From Chloroflexota bacterium (GTDB taxonomy: Bacteria; Chloroflexota; Anaerolineae; Aggregatilineales; Phototrophicaceae), in assembly GCA_026707225.1 (NCBI GenBank), contig JAPOXG010000031.1, forward strand, positions 25,890 through 89,889: a stretch of DNA of 64,000 nucleotides, given 5' to 3'. The notes below the pieces were generated by a model, which worked only from the letters and a program-made list of their open reading frames with translations, was not told the origin of the DNA and did no database searches. How positions within the stretch are numbered: position 1 is the first letter of the stretch; every line of letters begins with the position of its first letter. Position numbers and translations under genes: made by a program. Below are positions 54,576 to 62,255 of the stretch, piece after piece.

Positions 54576-56681
54576 ATGATGCAAGCCTACCTTGAAAATA
54601 AAAATGAAGGCCGAAACATCGGGCTGCTGGTCACGCTCCTGATGTTAGCTTTTACCGTTGTTGGCGCCCTCGTCGCCGCGATGGTTGGCTTCTGGTGGAT
54701 GCCTTTGGGCGAATATGAAAATATCTTGCTCAACGACTTCAACGCCTATGAGATCATCGTCATCATCGCCAGCATCATTTACGCCGTCTGCTGCGCCCGG
54801 ACGACCATCGGGCTGTTCCGGCGCGAGCAGTCGAGCCTGCGCTGGTCCCAATGGATGTTCTTCATCACGCTCATCATCAGCGGCGCCATCCTGCTGAGCG
54901 TGGTCATCCCGGTGGGTCTGAAATTCGCGCTCCTGCTCGGCCAGAACATTGACTTGCGCACACAGATCAACGAGGAAGTCGGCGGCTTGGTGCCCACCGT
55001 GCTCTCGCTTGGCGAAGGCTTGATCAGCGTCAGCGTGCTGGTCCTGGTATTGATCGCCTTGCTGGCGCTTTTCGTATTCATCATTCCGCCGCTGGAATCA
55101 CTGCGCCGGATGGAAGGCGTTCGCCTGATTGTCGCGCCGCCGCGCCGGCTGATCCAAGCGATTCTGCTCGTCTTCGCGCTGGGGATCATCTGCGTGCTTA
55201 TCGCCGGCATTTACGCCGTGCCGCTTCACCTGGACAAAACCAAGATTCGCGTGGCTGAAGATCATCGCATTCTAGCCGGATTGATCTTTTTCCTGCCCGC
55301 GTTTTTTGGTTATCGCCAAGTGCGCCAGATGCGCGAAGAATCCGACGAACTGCGCCGCGCCGTCGCGCTGACGCCGGGCAAGTTTATCCGCGCCGAGCTG
55401 GCGAAATCCCCCAGCGCCGGCGCCATCATCGGTTTCATCGCCATCTTCATGACCTTCACCATGGCCACCGACCTCTTCCTGGAACCCAGCTCGATCGCCT
55501 CCTACCTCAGCAATGTGGCAACGAAAGGCGTCATCGCTATCGGCGTGACGTATCTGATGATCTCTGGAGAGTTCGACCTGTCGGTCGGCTCGGTTCTCGG
55601 CGTCGCCGCCCTGTCATTCATGCTCTTCATGACCGAAGGCGCGCCCGTTCTTGGTGTGCTCGACCCAATTCCGGCGGCTCTTCTTGCGATCTTCGTGGCG
55701 ATGGTCCTCGGCGCGGTAAACGGGGTGCTGCTCATTACCACGCGCATCCCGTCCTTTATCGTTACCTTGGGCACTCTGCTCGCCTATCGCGCCATCACCC
55801 TGGTCGCGATCGCCGGCGGGCGAATCCTGCGCTATCGCGATTATCATGCTGAGTTCCCCGTCTTCGCCATCAGCAACATCGTCTTCGTCGCGCTCGCGGT
55901 CATCGGCATGGCTTTGGTTGCTTTCACCGCTTATCGCGTTTTGCCGGTGCTGCTTCAAGGGGCGGGCCGCGCTTGGTCCATCCGCAGAGAAAACGGCGAT
56001 TTCGGAACATCCGGCGCTATCGTACGCTTCATCGTTTTCCTGGTCGTCTTACTCATTCTGCTGGCGATTGTCGTCTGGCTAGTCGCCGTCTTCGGCTATC
56101 ACATCGACGGTGGACTTGTTGAGGTCGGCTACTTCGATATCTTCAATGGGCGCGTGTCTGCCATCGGTTCGCAAGGCGACTTCTTCCACCTTGAGATCCC
56201 GCGCGATGCCAACGTCCGCCTGGCGATCCTCTGGTGGTTCATCTTCGTGGCGATCTTCCACATCATCCTCACCAGCACATCCTTCGGCAACAGCATTTTC
56301 GCCGCCGGCGGCAATGAAGGCGCAGCCCGCGCGCAAGGCGTCAATGTCGATCGCGTCAAGGTGCAGAACTTCGTCATTGTCGCCGGCTTAACCGGCATCG
56401 CCGCCATTTATGAAACCGCCCGCAACCCCGGCGTCGATCCCCTGAAAGGGCAAGGCTGGGAGCTGGAAGTCATCGCCATGACGGTGATCGGCGGCGCTCT
56501 GCTGACCGGCGGTTACGGCAGCGTGGTCGGCTCGCTGCTGGGCGCGCTGATCTTCGGCATGCTGCAGACTGGGCTGGTGCTCGTCGGCATTGAGTCGCGC
56601 CTGTTCAGCGGCACGGTCGGCGTCATCATCATCGCGGCGGTGGTGCTCAACACCTTCGTTCGCGGCGCGCAGCGAAACTAG
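54576..56681 (+). CDS. Oversized ribose-type ABC permease (BPD_transp_2) with an extra N-terminal membrane domain
   Basis: 701-aa permease, about twice the length of RbsC. The RbsC-like core is recognisable: KGVIAIGVTYLMISGEFDLSVGS, GVLLITTRIPSFIVTLGTL, NSIFAAGGNEGAARAQGVNV and VIGGALLTGGYGSVVGSLLG. It is preceded by about 270 residues with some six further hydrophobic segments, and interrupted by an insertion of roughly 110 residues (from AEFPVFAISN to LRLAILWWF-like sequence) with more helices. The insertion includes GYFDIFNGRVSAIGSQGDFF. ATGATG at 54576/54579 is the likely start. One such protein may replace two permease subunits, or the additions may be regulatory. Confidence 0.87.
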   Translation: MMQAYLENKNEGRNIGLLVTLLMLAFTVVGALVAAMVGFWWMPLGEYENILLNDFNAYEIIVIIASIIYAVCCARTTIGLFRREQSSLRWSQWMFFITLIISGAILLSVVIPVGLKFALLLGQNIDLRTQINEEVGGLVPTVLSLGEGLISVSVLVLVLIALLALFVFIIPPLESLRRMEGVRLIVAPPRRLIQAILLVFALGIICVLIAGIYAVPLHLDKTKIRVAEDHRILAGLIFFLPAFFGYRQVRQMREESDELRRAVALTPGKFIRAELAKSPSAGAIIGFIAIFMTFTMATDLFLEPSSIASYLSNVATKGVIAIGVTYLMISGEFDLSVGSVLGVAALSFMLFMTEGAPVLGVLDPIPAALLAIFVAMVLGAVNGVLLITTRIPSFIVTLGTLLAYRAITLVAIAGGRILRYRDYHAEFPVFAISNIVFVALAVIGMALVAFTAYRVLPVLLQGAGRAWSIRRENGDFGTSGAIVRFIVFLVVLLILLAIVVWLVAVFGYHIDGGLVEVGYFDIFNGRVSAIGSQGDFFHLEIPRDANVRLAILWWFIFVAIFHIILTSTSFGNSIFAAGGNEGAARAQGVNVDRVKVQNFVIVAGLTGIAAIYETARNPGVDPLKGQGWELEVIAMTVIGGALLTGGYGSVVGSLLGALIFGMLQTGLVLVGIESRLFSGTVGVIIIAAVVLNTFVRGAQRN

Positions 56682-56785
56682 ACGCTCGGCGGCCAAATAG
56701 CGTAGAAGACGACCGATATATTCTAATCTGGCGGAAGCGCAAAGCGAGCGGGTAGAAAAGTTATATGGGTTAGGAAGCGTCAATC

Positions 56786-57589
56786 ATGGAATACAAACAG
56801 AAAAACCCCGATGCCCTGGTGGATATGATCGATATCCACAAGTATTTCGGCAGCGTACAGGTCTTGCGCGGCATCGATTTTCACGTTGATCGACAGGAGA
56901 TCGTCGGCTTGCTGGGCGATAACGGCGCCGGCAAATCGACGCTCATCAAGGTGTTGACCGGCTTCCATACGCTGACCCGCGGTCAAATATTCTTTGATGG
57001 CGACGCGGTCGACATCGCCTCCCCACACGACGCGCGCGAGCTCGGCATTGAGACGGTGCATCAGGACCTCGCTCTCGTGCCGCTGATGAGCATCGCGCGT
57101 AATTTCTGGCTGGGCCAAGAACCGACCTACAAAGTTGGTCCCTTCCATTTTATGGACAAGAAACTGATGGCCAGCGAATCCATCCACGCCCTGGCTGACG
57201 TGGGCATCCACATCCGCGACCCCGAAGAGACGGTCGGCACCATGTCTGGCGGGGAGCGGCAGTCCATCGCGATCGGCCGCGCCGTTTACTTCGGCAAGAA
57301 GCTGCTCATCCTCGACGAACCGACTTCGGCGCTTTCGGTGGGCGAGACGCAGAAGGTGCTCGACTACACCATCGCCGCCAAAGAAAAAGGCATGAGCGTC
57401 ATTTTCATCACGCACAACATCCGGCACGTTTATGAAGTGGCCGACCGCTTCACCATTATTGAACGCGGGCACAAGCTGGGCGATTTCTACAAGAGCGAAG
57501 TGACCGAAAACGAAGTCGCCGACATGATCGTCACCGGGCAAATCCCCGAGCGCCTGAGACTGTATGAAGAAGCTGCAGTTGGAGAATGA
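56786..57589 (+). CDS. Sugar ABC importer ATPase (single nucleotide-binding domain, RbsA/MglA-like)
   Basis: 267-aa ATPase with Walker A GDNGAGKS (44-51), Q-loop VHQDLALVP, signature MSGGERQS, Walker B LLILDEPTSA and switch His in FITHNI. RbsA-type ATPases normally carry two such domains; this has one, as seen in several CUT2 systems. It is the only transporter ATPase in the window and drives the 701-aa permease. AGGAAG lies 9 bp before the ATG. Its TGA overlaps the region where the lipoprotein gene begins. Confidence 0.92.
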   Translation: MEYKQKNPDALVDMIDIHKYFGSVQVLRGIDFHVDRQEIVGLLGDNGAGKSTLIKVLTGFHTLTRGQIFFDGDAVDIASPHDARELGIETVHQDLALVPLMSIARNFWLGQEPTYKVGPFHFMDKKLMASESIHALADVGIHIRDPEETVGTMSGGERQSIAIGRAVYFGKKLLILDEPTSALSVGETQKVLDYTIAAKEKGMSVIFITHNIRHVYEVADRFTIIERGHKLGDFYKSEVTENEVADMIVTGQIPERLRLYEEAAVGE

Positions 57590-57591
57590 CA

Positions 57592-58269
57592 ATGAACGCG
57601 ACCTCAAGTTTGCCGCGCCAACTCTTCATTCCAACGCTGCTCGCCCTGCTGCTGCTATCCGCCTGCCGCCCGCCGGTTGATTTTCACATCACCCCCTCGC
57701 CCACGCCCACGCCGCCGCCAACCTCCACACCTTCGCCCACGCCGCCTCCAGAAGACTATATCGACCCTTACCAAGTAAACCTGGACATCATGGAGCGCCT
57801 CATTGAACTGCTGCCCAACCCGCTGTCCGCCGGCGAAGAACAATGGAAGCGCAACTATCAAGTCGGCGACGATGGCGTGGAAAGCATCCTTGGCGTGCGG
57901 CGTCCCGCCGTTGGCAGGGAGATTTATTTCTTCACCCAGCAGGGCAGCAAGATGAGCCTGAACTTCGTTGTCTTCCCGGATGCGGAAAGCGCTATGGCCG
58001 AGTTCGAGCGCAAGCAAGAGCTGCGATCATCGCTGGTAAACCTGGCGGAGGATGATTCTCTGCCAAAGCCAAATCTCACCGGCGGCGGACTCTACGGTTC
58101 ATTCGGCTTGTTCCAAATCGACAATTATTTCATCGAGGTCTTCATCGAGATTTTCACCACCTCGTCAAGCCCTTTGCTGCCGCTGTCGCGCGCGACGCTG
58201 CGTTTCTTTGATGACAAGCGCGCGGAGTTTGAAGCAGTGGCGACTGCTGACGCGCTGGAAGGCGGTTGA
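57592..58269 (+). CDS. Lipoprotein, first half of a tandem-domain protein
   Basis: 225-aa predicted lipoprotein. The signal peptide ends in the lipobox LLSAC, followed by a Pro/Thr/Ser-rich linker (TPSPTPTPPPTSTPSPTPP-like) typical of Chloroflexota surface lipoproteins, and one domain of about 150 residues. ATG at 57592 has GGAG 7 bp before it and is preferred to the ATG 6 bp upstream. The TGA at 58267-58269 is followed in the same frame by a second, homologous domain (to 58722), so the protein was probably once about 375 aa. The function is unknown. Confidence 0.75.
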   Translation: MNATSSLPRQLFIPTLLALLLLSACRPPVDFHITPSPTPTPPPTSTPSPTPPPEDYIDPYQVNLDIMERLIELLPNPLSAGEEQWKRNYQVGDDGVESILGVRRPAVGREIYFFTQQGSKMSLNFVVFPDAESAMAEFERKQELRSSLVNLAEDDSLPKPNLTGGGLYGSFGLFQIDNYFIEVFIEIFTTSSSPLLPLSRATLRFFDDKRAEFEAVATADALEGG

Positions 58270-58278
58270 AGAGACGTC

Positions 58279-58722
58279 TTGCAGATCGTCCTCGACAATC
58301 TGCCGCGAGAGATCTTCACCGATACCCAGTGGCGCCGCGATTACTCGCGCTTTGACGGGGTCGAAACGCCGCCCAACGTGCAGAATGGCAATGCCGTGCG
58401 CGTCTTCTATCGCGACCAAGCCGCCAATGTCTTCAATATGACCTTCGGCCAGTTCGATAGTCCCGCCGATGCTACCGCGCATTATGAGCGGCTGAAGGGC
58501 ATTCGCGAAGGCATCGAAGACGAGAACACCATTGAAGCGTTCCCCAAACCGCATGTCATCGGCCGCGGTCTCTACGGCTCGGTCGCGCTATTCGCCATCG
58601 ACGAGTTTTTCCTCGAGGTGCTCATGGAGCGCGCCCCGGGCACCAGCGCCAACCCCACCGTCGCCATCGCCCGCAAGGCTTTGAAGCTGCTGGAGGAGGC
58701 CCGCAGCGGAGCGCTGGACTGA
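58279..58722 (+). pseudogene. Second half of the tandem-domain lipoprotein, cut off by an in-frame TGA
   Basis: 147 residues homologous to the domain before it: VLDNLPREIFTDTQWRRDY resembles LIELLPNPLSAGEEQWKRNY, and PHVIGRGLYGSVALFAIDEF matches PNLTGGGLYGSFGLFQIDNY. It is in the same frame as the upstream gene with only the TGA at 58267-58269 between them. A TTG at 58279 could start it separately, but the product would have no signal peptide. Either the gene is broken, the TGA is read through, or there is a sequencing error. Confidence 0.6.
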
Positions 58723-58747
58723 CGTCAAGGCGGCGCTATGCTATAAT
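58719..58747 (+). promoter_or_regulatory. Probable sigma-70-type promoter of the DinB-like gene
   Basis: CTGACG (58719-58724), 17-bp spacer and a perfect TATAAT (58742-58747), 30 bp upstream of the ATG. Confidence 0.6.
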
Positions 58748-58777
58748 GCGCGCCGAATCCAAACTGAGGAGCGAATA

Positions 58778-59266
58778 ATGTCCCCAATGCCCCGATACCG
58801 GCGCTGGCAGATCATGGCGCTGGAAAAGCACATGCTCAATATCGAGCATCTTCTTTCGACTATCAGCGATCCCGCCGTCTTTGACAAACGCGATGGCGGT
58901 GATGGCTGGACCATATCCGAAGTCCTCGGCCATCTTGCTGATACCGACAGCTACTTCCTGGCGCGGGCGCGGGCGCTCGTCGCGGGGGAAGACCCGCCAG
59001 CCGGTTCCGGCCGAAGCGTGGACGAACGGGTTAAAGACGCGGGCTACGCCGAGCATGACGCGCTGGATCTGCTGCAAAGATGGCTGGGTGTCAGCGCCAA
59101 CTATCATGCGTTTCTGGCCGCTTTGCCGGAAGATGACGAGGAACTTTGGGAACGGCCCGGTCGCGATGCTGATGGCGGCGGCTTCACACTCAACGACCAG
59201 CTCATCCTCAGCGCCTACCATGACCTCGATCATTTGCATCAGATCGTGAAGATCATGCGCTTCTAG
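58778..59266 (+). CDS. DinB-like four-helix protein
   Basis: 162-aa protein of the DinB/YfiT-like superfamily. The metal-binding His pattern is visible: EVLGHLADTDSYFLARA in helix 2 and SAYHDLDHLHQIVKIM near the C-terminus. Many members are thiol transferases or of unknown role; the name does not imply DNA damage control here. GAGGAG lies 6 bp before the ATG, and a clear TATAAT promoter precedes it, so it is probably transcribed on its own. Confidence 0.85.
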   Translation: MSPMPRYRRWQIMALEKHMLNIEHLLSTISDPAVFDKRDGGDGWTISEVLGHLADTDSYFLARARALVAGEDPPAGSGRSVDERVKDAGYAEHDALDLLQRWLGVSANYHAFLAALPEDDEELWERPGRDADGGGFTLNDQLILSAYHDLDHLHQIVKIMRF

Positions 59267-59282
59267 CAGACCAGCGCGCCAC

Positions 59283-59310
59283 AGCCCGTTCATGTGCTCC
59301 CGAGCGGGCT
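59283..59310 (+). terminator. Possible terminator behind the DinB-like gene
   Basis: AGCCCG and CGGGCT form a 6-bp stem with a 16-nt loop, followed by TTTCCC. Stem and tail are weak. Confidence 0.35.
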
Positions 59311-59526
59311 TTCCCATTTCACCATCGCTTCTCCTTGTTGATCTCGCTTTGCACTGTCATTGCAATCTTTATCATCCTTGGTAAACTCACGTTGCCCCGA
59401 TGCAAATTGCTTGACACAGATTCAGAGATACAGTATCATTTATGCATGATTAATAAATATCTCAACGCTTTTCTATTTATTTTGCACATATTTTCACAAA
59501 TCATTACTCATAAGGAGGACAGGGTC

Positions 59527-60123
59527 ATGACTACCGCGACAAAAGTAACTGCATTCCTTACCATGCTAGCACTATCTACCGTGCTTAGTTCCATCGTAAC
59601 TGCTCAGGAGGAAACTCGCCTGCGAGAATTCGTAGATCAGCTCTATGACAGCCAACTTGAAATAGGGTAAGCTCAGGCATTCATTAGCGGTCTCACGGAT
59701 TCTCAAAAGGAGGATGTATTAGTCTTAATGGCGGAGAAGCAGGGCTTAAGCGGTATAACCGCCAGACGTATCTTCAGTCAAAGGAACAGCAGCCAGTCGT
59801 CACCTAGATTATATGCGTCGGGATCCGCGCATATTCCTCGAACTCATTCGAGGCGCGGCGTAGTTGGCGCAAACAACTTTTACGACGACCCGAATTGTGA
59901 TGGTGATGGTTCTGATAATGACCACCTATTCAATTTCATGGTGTATCCTTCCAATATAAGTGGGATGCGCTGGTACACATCCGACTCTTGGATAGGGATC
60001 GCTTTTGATTTCGCGTATAATAACTGGTTGCTTGCCGTTCCTGTTGGAAGCCAAACAGGTATATGCTTGGGAACATGGGGAGTTCTGCTTGCCGGGGGCA
60101 GTGGCATGTGTATTACAATCTAA
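59527..60123 (+). pseudogene. Secreted protein gene interrupted by an in-frame TAA
   Basis: A strong AAGGAGGA site precedes the ATG at 59527. A Sec signal peptide (TAFLTMLALSTVLSSIVTAQ) follows, then EETRLREFVDQLYDSQLEIG and a TAA at 59668-59670. The same frame continues without loss of sense, AQAFISGLTDSQKEDVLVLM, to 60123, giving 198 residues if read through. The second part contains DDPNCDGDGSDNDHLFNF and GIAFDFAYNNWLLAVPVGSQ, an extracellular-looking domain. GAA to TAA would explain the stop (GEAQAF). The region 59330-60840 is AT-richer than its neighbours, hinting at later arrival. Family unknown. Confidence 0.6.
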
Positions 60124-60168
60124 AGTTGAAACCAGCCTGGTAGCATTGGGTTGATCGTGGTTAATAAA

Positions 60169-60831
60169 ATGAAACGACACGCGCGATTTTCGCGTAAGCT
60201 TTGGCTTGTCGTTGGTATGTTATTGGCCCTGGTTGCTGCTTTCGTAATAGCGATTATCATCTTGATGCTAGTGCTGGTGAGACAAAATCGCAGTCCATTT
60301 CCCGATAGCGCATTGCTATCTCTCTACAACTCCGACAGTGGAAGCACTCGAGCAATACTTTATGACGATGATAGATTGGCCGTACCTGCTTATACCATAT
60401 TGCAACGTCAGGTTGTCTCTGACATCAATGCGTTTCTGTATCTCTATACTTGGGAATACAATGGCAAAGCTTGCTTGGCAATCCGCGAGATAATTGAAGC
60501 ACAAGACATGTTTGGAGGCTGGCTCAGATACACCTTTCCCGCAGTTCTGCGCACAACCTCCAAAAATTGTAACGACAGTCACCAATATGGTTTCTATGTA
60601 GACAGGCTTGTGGGGGACGTCGATCTATCGCTCGTATATGGTTTTGCTGATGGCGCCAAACGGGTAGAGATCCACTGGCAAGATGGTTCTGTCAACACTT
60701 TCAGAACTATCAATGACACATATATGGTGGTTTTTCGGAAAGAAACGCATGGCCACTTTATGAAAGTCAACTTCCTGGACTCCGACGATATCATCTTGCA
60801 CACCATCACTTCCGTAGACCTAGAGCAATAA
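60169..60831 (+). CDS. Hypothetical single-pass membrane protein
   Basis: 220-aa protein with a basic start (MKRHARFSRKLW), one hydrophobic helix (LVVGMLLALVAAFVIAIIIL, about residues 14-33) and a soluble domain that should face outward. Two cysteines (in GKACLAIREI and TSKNCNDSH) might pair. I recognise no family. The ATG at 60169 is chosen although a TTG lies 18 bp upstream; neither has a clear ribosome site. It lies in the AT-richer stretch, just after the broken secreted-protein gene, and could belong with it. Confidence 0.6.
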   Translation: MKRHARFSRKLWLVVGMLLALVAAFVIAIIILMLVLVRQNRSPFPDSALLSLYNSDSGSTRAILYDDDRLAVPAYTILQRQVVSDINAFLYLYTWEYNGKACLAIREIIEAQDMFGGWLRYTFPAVLRTTSKNCNDSHQYGFYVDRLVGDVDLSLVYGFADGAKRVEIHWQDGSVNTFRTINDTYMVVFRKETHGHFMKVNFLDSDDIILHTITSVDLEQ

Positions 60832-60944
60832 AAAAACTCGCACACAAGCCCGCTTTTACGATCTAGGGCAGGCTTGTCCCTTCATCACCATTTTCATTGT
60901 CATCCCCTGTACATCCCTACAGTAAACAAACCAAAACGGCCTGC

Positions 60945-60950
60945 TATAAT
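60945..60950 (+). promoter_or_regulatory. Probable -10 box of rarA
   Basis: A perfect TATAAT, 38 bp before the rarA ATG. No good -35 hexamer is seen at 16-18 bp distance. Confidence 0.4.
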
Positions 60951-60988
60951 AGCCTCATCCACAGCCGACCCAGCCGGAAAGCCCAGCC

Positions 60989-62224
60989 ATGCCCGCCCCG
61001 TCTCAACCCTTGGCCGAACGCATCCGCCCGCGTGATTTGAGCGGCTTCATCGGCCAATCCCATCTCGTCGGCGAGGGCAAGCCACTGAACCGCGCGCTGC
61101 AGCAACGGACCGTGCCCAGCATGGTCTTCTGGGGACCGCCAGGCGTCGGCAAGACCACCCTCGCCCGCATGATCGCCGAAGTCGCCGAGAAACCCTTCCA
61201 CAATCTCTCAGCGGTCTCGGCCGGCAAAGCGGAACTGCGGCGCATTGTCAATTCGGTCAAAGGGACCGCAGCCGCCAATAACAGCCAGCCGAGCCTCTTC
61301 GCCGCGCCCAATGCCGAAGCGCCAGCCGAAGGCGTCATCCTCTTCCTCGATGAGATTCACCGCTTCAACAAGGCGCAGCAAGATTTCCTGCTGCCTTATG
61401 TCGAAGACGGCGCCATCACCCTCATCGGCGCCACCACCGAGAATCCCAGCTTTGAAGTCATCTCCGCCCTGCTTTCGCGCATGCAAGTCTTCACGCTGAA
61501 TCCGCTCACCAGCGCCGAAATCGAGCAGATCATCGCCCGCGGGATCAGCGCGCTGGCCATCGACATTGATGCCGACGCCATCCACTTCCTCGCCAATTAC
61601 GCCAATGGCGACGCGCGCGCCGCCCTCAATCTGCTGGAGAACGCCGCCAGCCTCTATCGCGCCGCCACCATCACAATCAAACACCTGCGCGACACTCTGC
61701 AGTCCAAACACCTGCGCTACGACAAAACCGGCGAGGAGCATTACAACACCATCAGCGCCTTCATCAAGAGCATGCGCGCCAGCGATGTCGACGCCGCGCT
61801 CTATTATTGCGCGCGCATGATCGACAGCGGCGAAGACCCCAAGTTCATCGCCCGCCGCATGGTCATCTTCGCCAGCGAAGACATCGGCTTGGCCGATTCG
61901 GACGCGCTGACCGTCGCCAACGATGTCTTCCGCGCCGTCGAGACCATTGGCTTGCCAGAATGTCAATTCAACCTGGCGCATGGCGTCGCTTACCTGGCGA
62001 CCGCGCCCAAGAATCGCGCCGCCGGCGATGGCTATTTCCGCGCCCTGGATGATGTCAAGGAACAGGGCAACCTGTCGATCCCGCTGCAAATCCGCAACGC
62101 GCCCACCCAGCTCATGCGCGAACTGGGCTACGGCGAGGGTTATCGCGCCTATACTAACGAGAGCCTGCTGCCGGAGGCGATCAAGGGCAGACGCTACTTT
62201 CCCCCACCCGAGGTCCCAAAGTGA
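60989..62224 (+). CDS. rarA: Replication-associated recombination protein A, RarA/MgsA (AAA+ ATPase)
   Basis: 411-aa clamp-loader-like AAA+ ATPase. Walker A is GPPGVGKT (49-56), Walker B LFLDEIHRFN, sensor 1 ATTENPSFEV, and the C-terminal RarA tetramerisation part (ISAFIKSMRASDVDAALYY, ASEDIGLAD) is complete. RarA acts at stalled replication forks with SSB. The start MPAPSQPLAERIRPRDLSGF is canonical. An insertion-like stretch (AAANNSQPSLFAAPNAEAPA) separates Walker A from Walker B; it is longer than in E. coli but common outside Proteobacteria. The sulfatase gene starts 31 bp behind it. Confidence 0.95.
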   Translation: MPAPSQPLAERIRPRDLSGFIGQSHLVGEGKPLNRALQQRTVPSMVFWGPPGVGKTTLARMIAEVAEKPFHNLSAVSAGKAELRRIVNSVKGTAAANNSQPSLFAAPNAEAPAEGVILFLDEIHRFNKAQQDFLLPYVEDGAITLIGATTENPSFEVISALLSRMQVFTLNPLTSAEIEQIIARGISALAIDIDADAIHFLANYANGDARAALNLLENAASLYRAATITIKHLRDTLQSKHLRYDKTGEEHYNTISAFIKSMRASDVDAALYYCARMIDSGEDPKFIARRMVIFASEDIGLADSDALTVANDVFRAVETIGLPECQFNLAHGVAYLATAPKNRAAGDGYFRALDDVKEQGNLSIPLQIRNAPTQLMRELGYGEGYRAYTNESLLPEAIKGRRYFPPPEVPK

Positions 62225-62255
62225 GGGATGGGCTTCACTGATCGGAATTTGTAAA

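Noticed and set aside
58267..58269. TGA read as tryptophan or selenocysteine
   Set aside because: TGA ends many intact genes here and no selenocysteine-type structure is seen after it; a nonsense change or error is simpler.
60844..60877. Rho-independent terminator behind the membrane protein gene
   Set aside because: The 7-bp stem has a 20-nt loop and no T-run.
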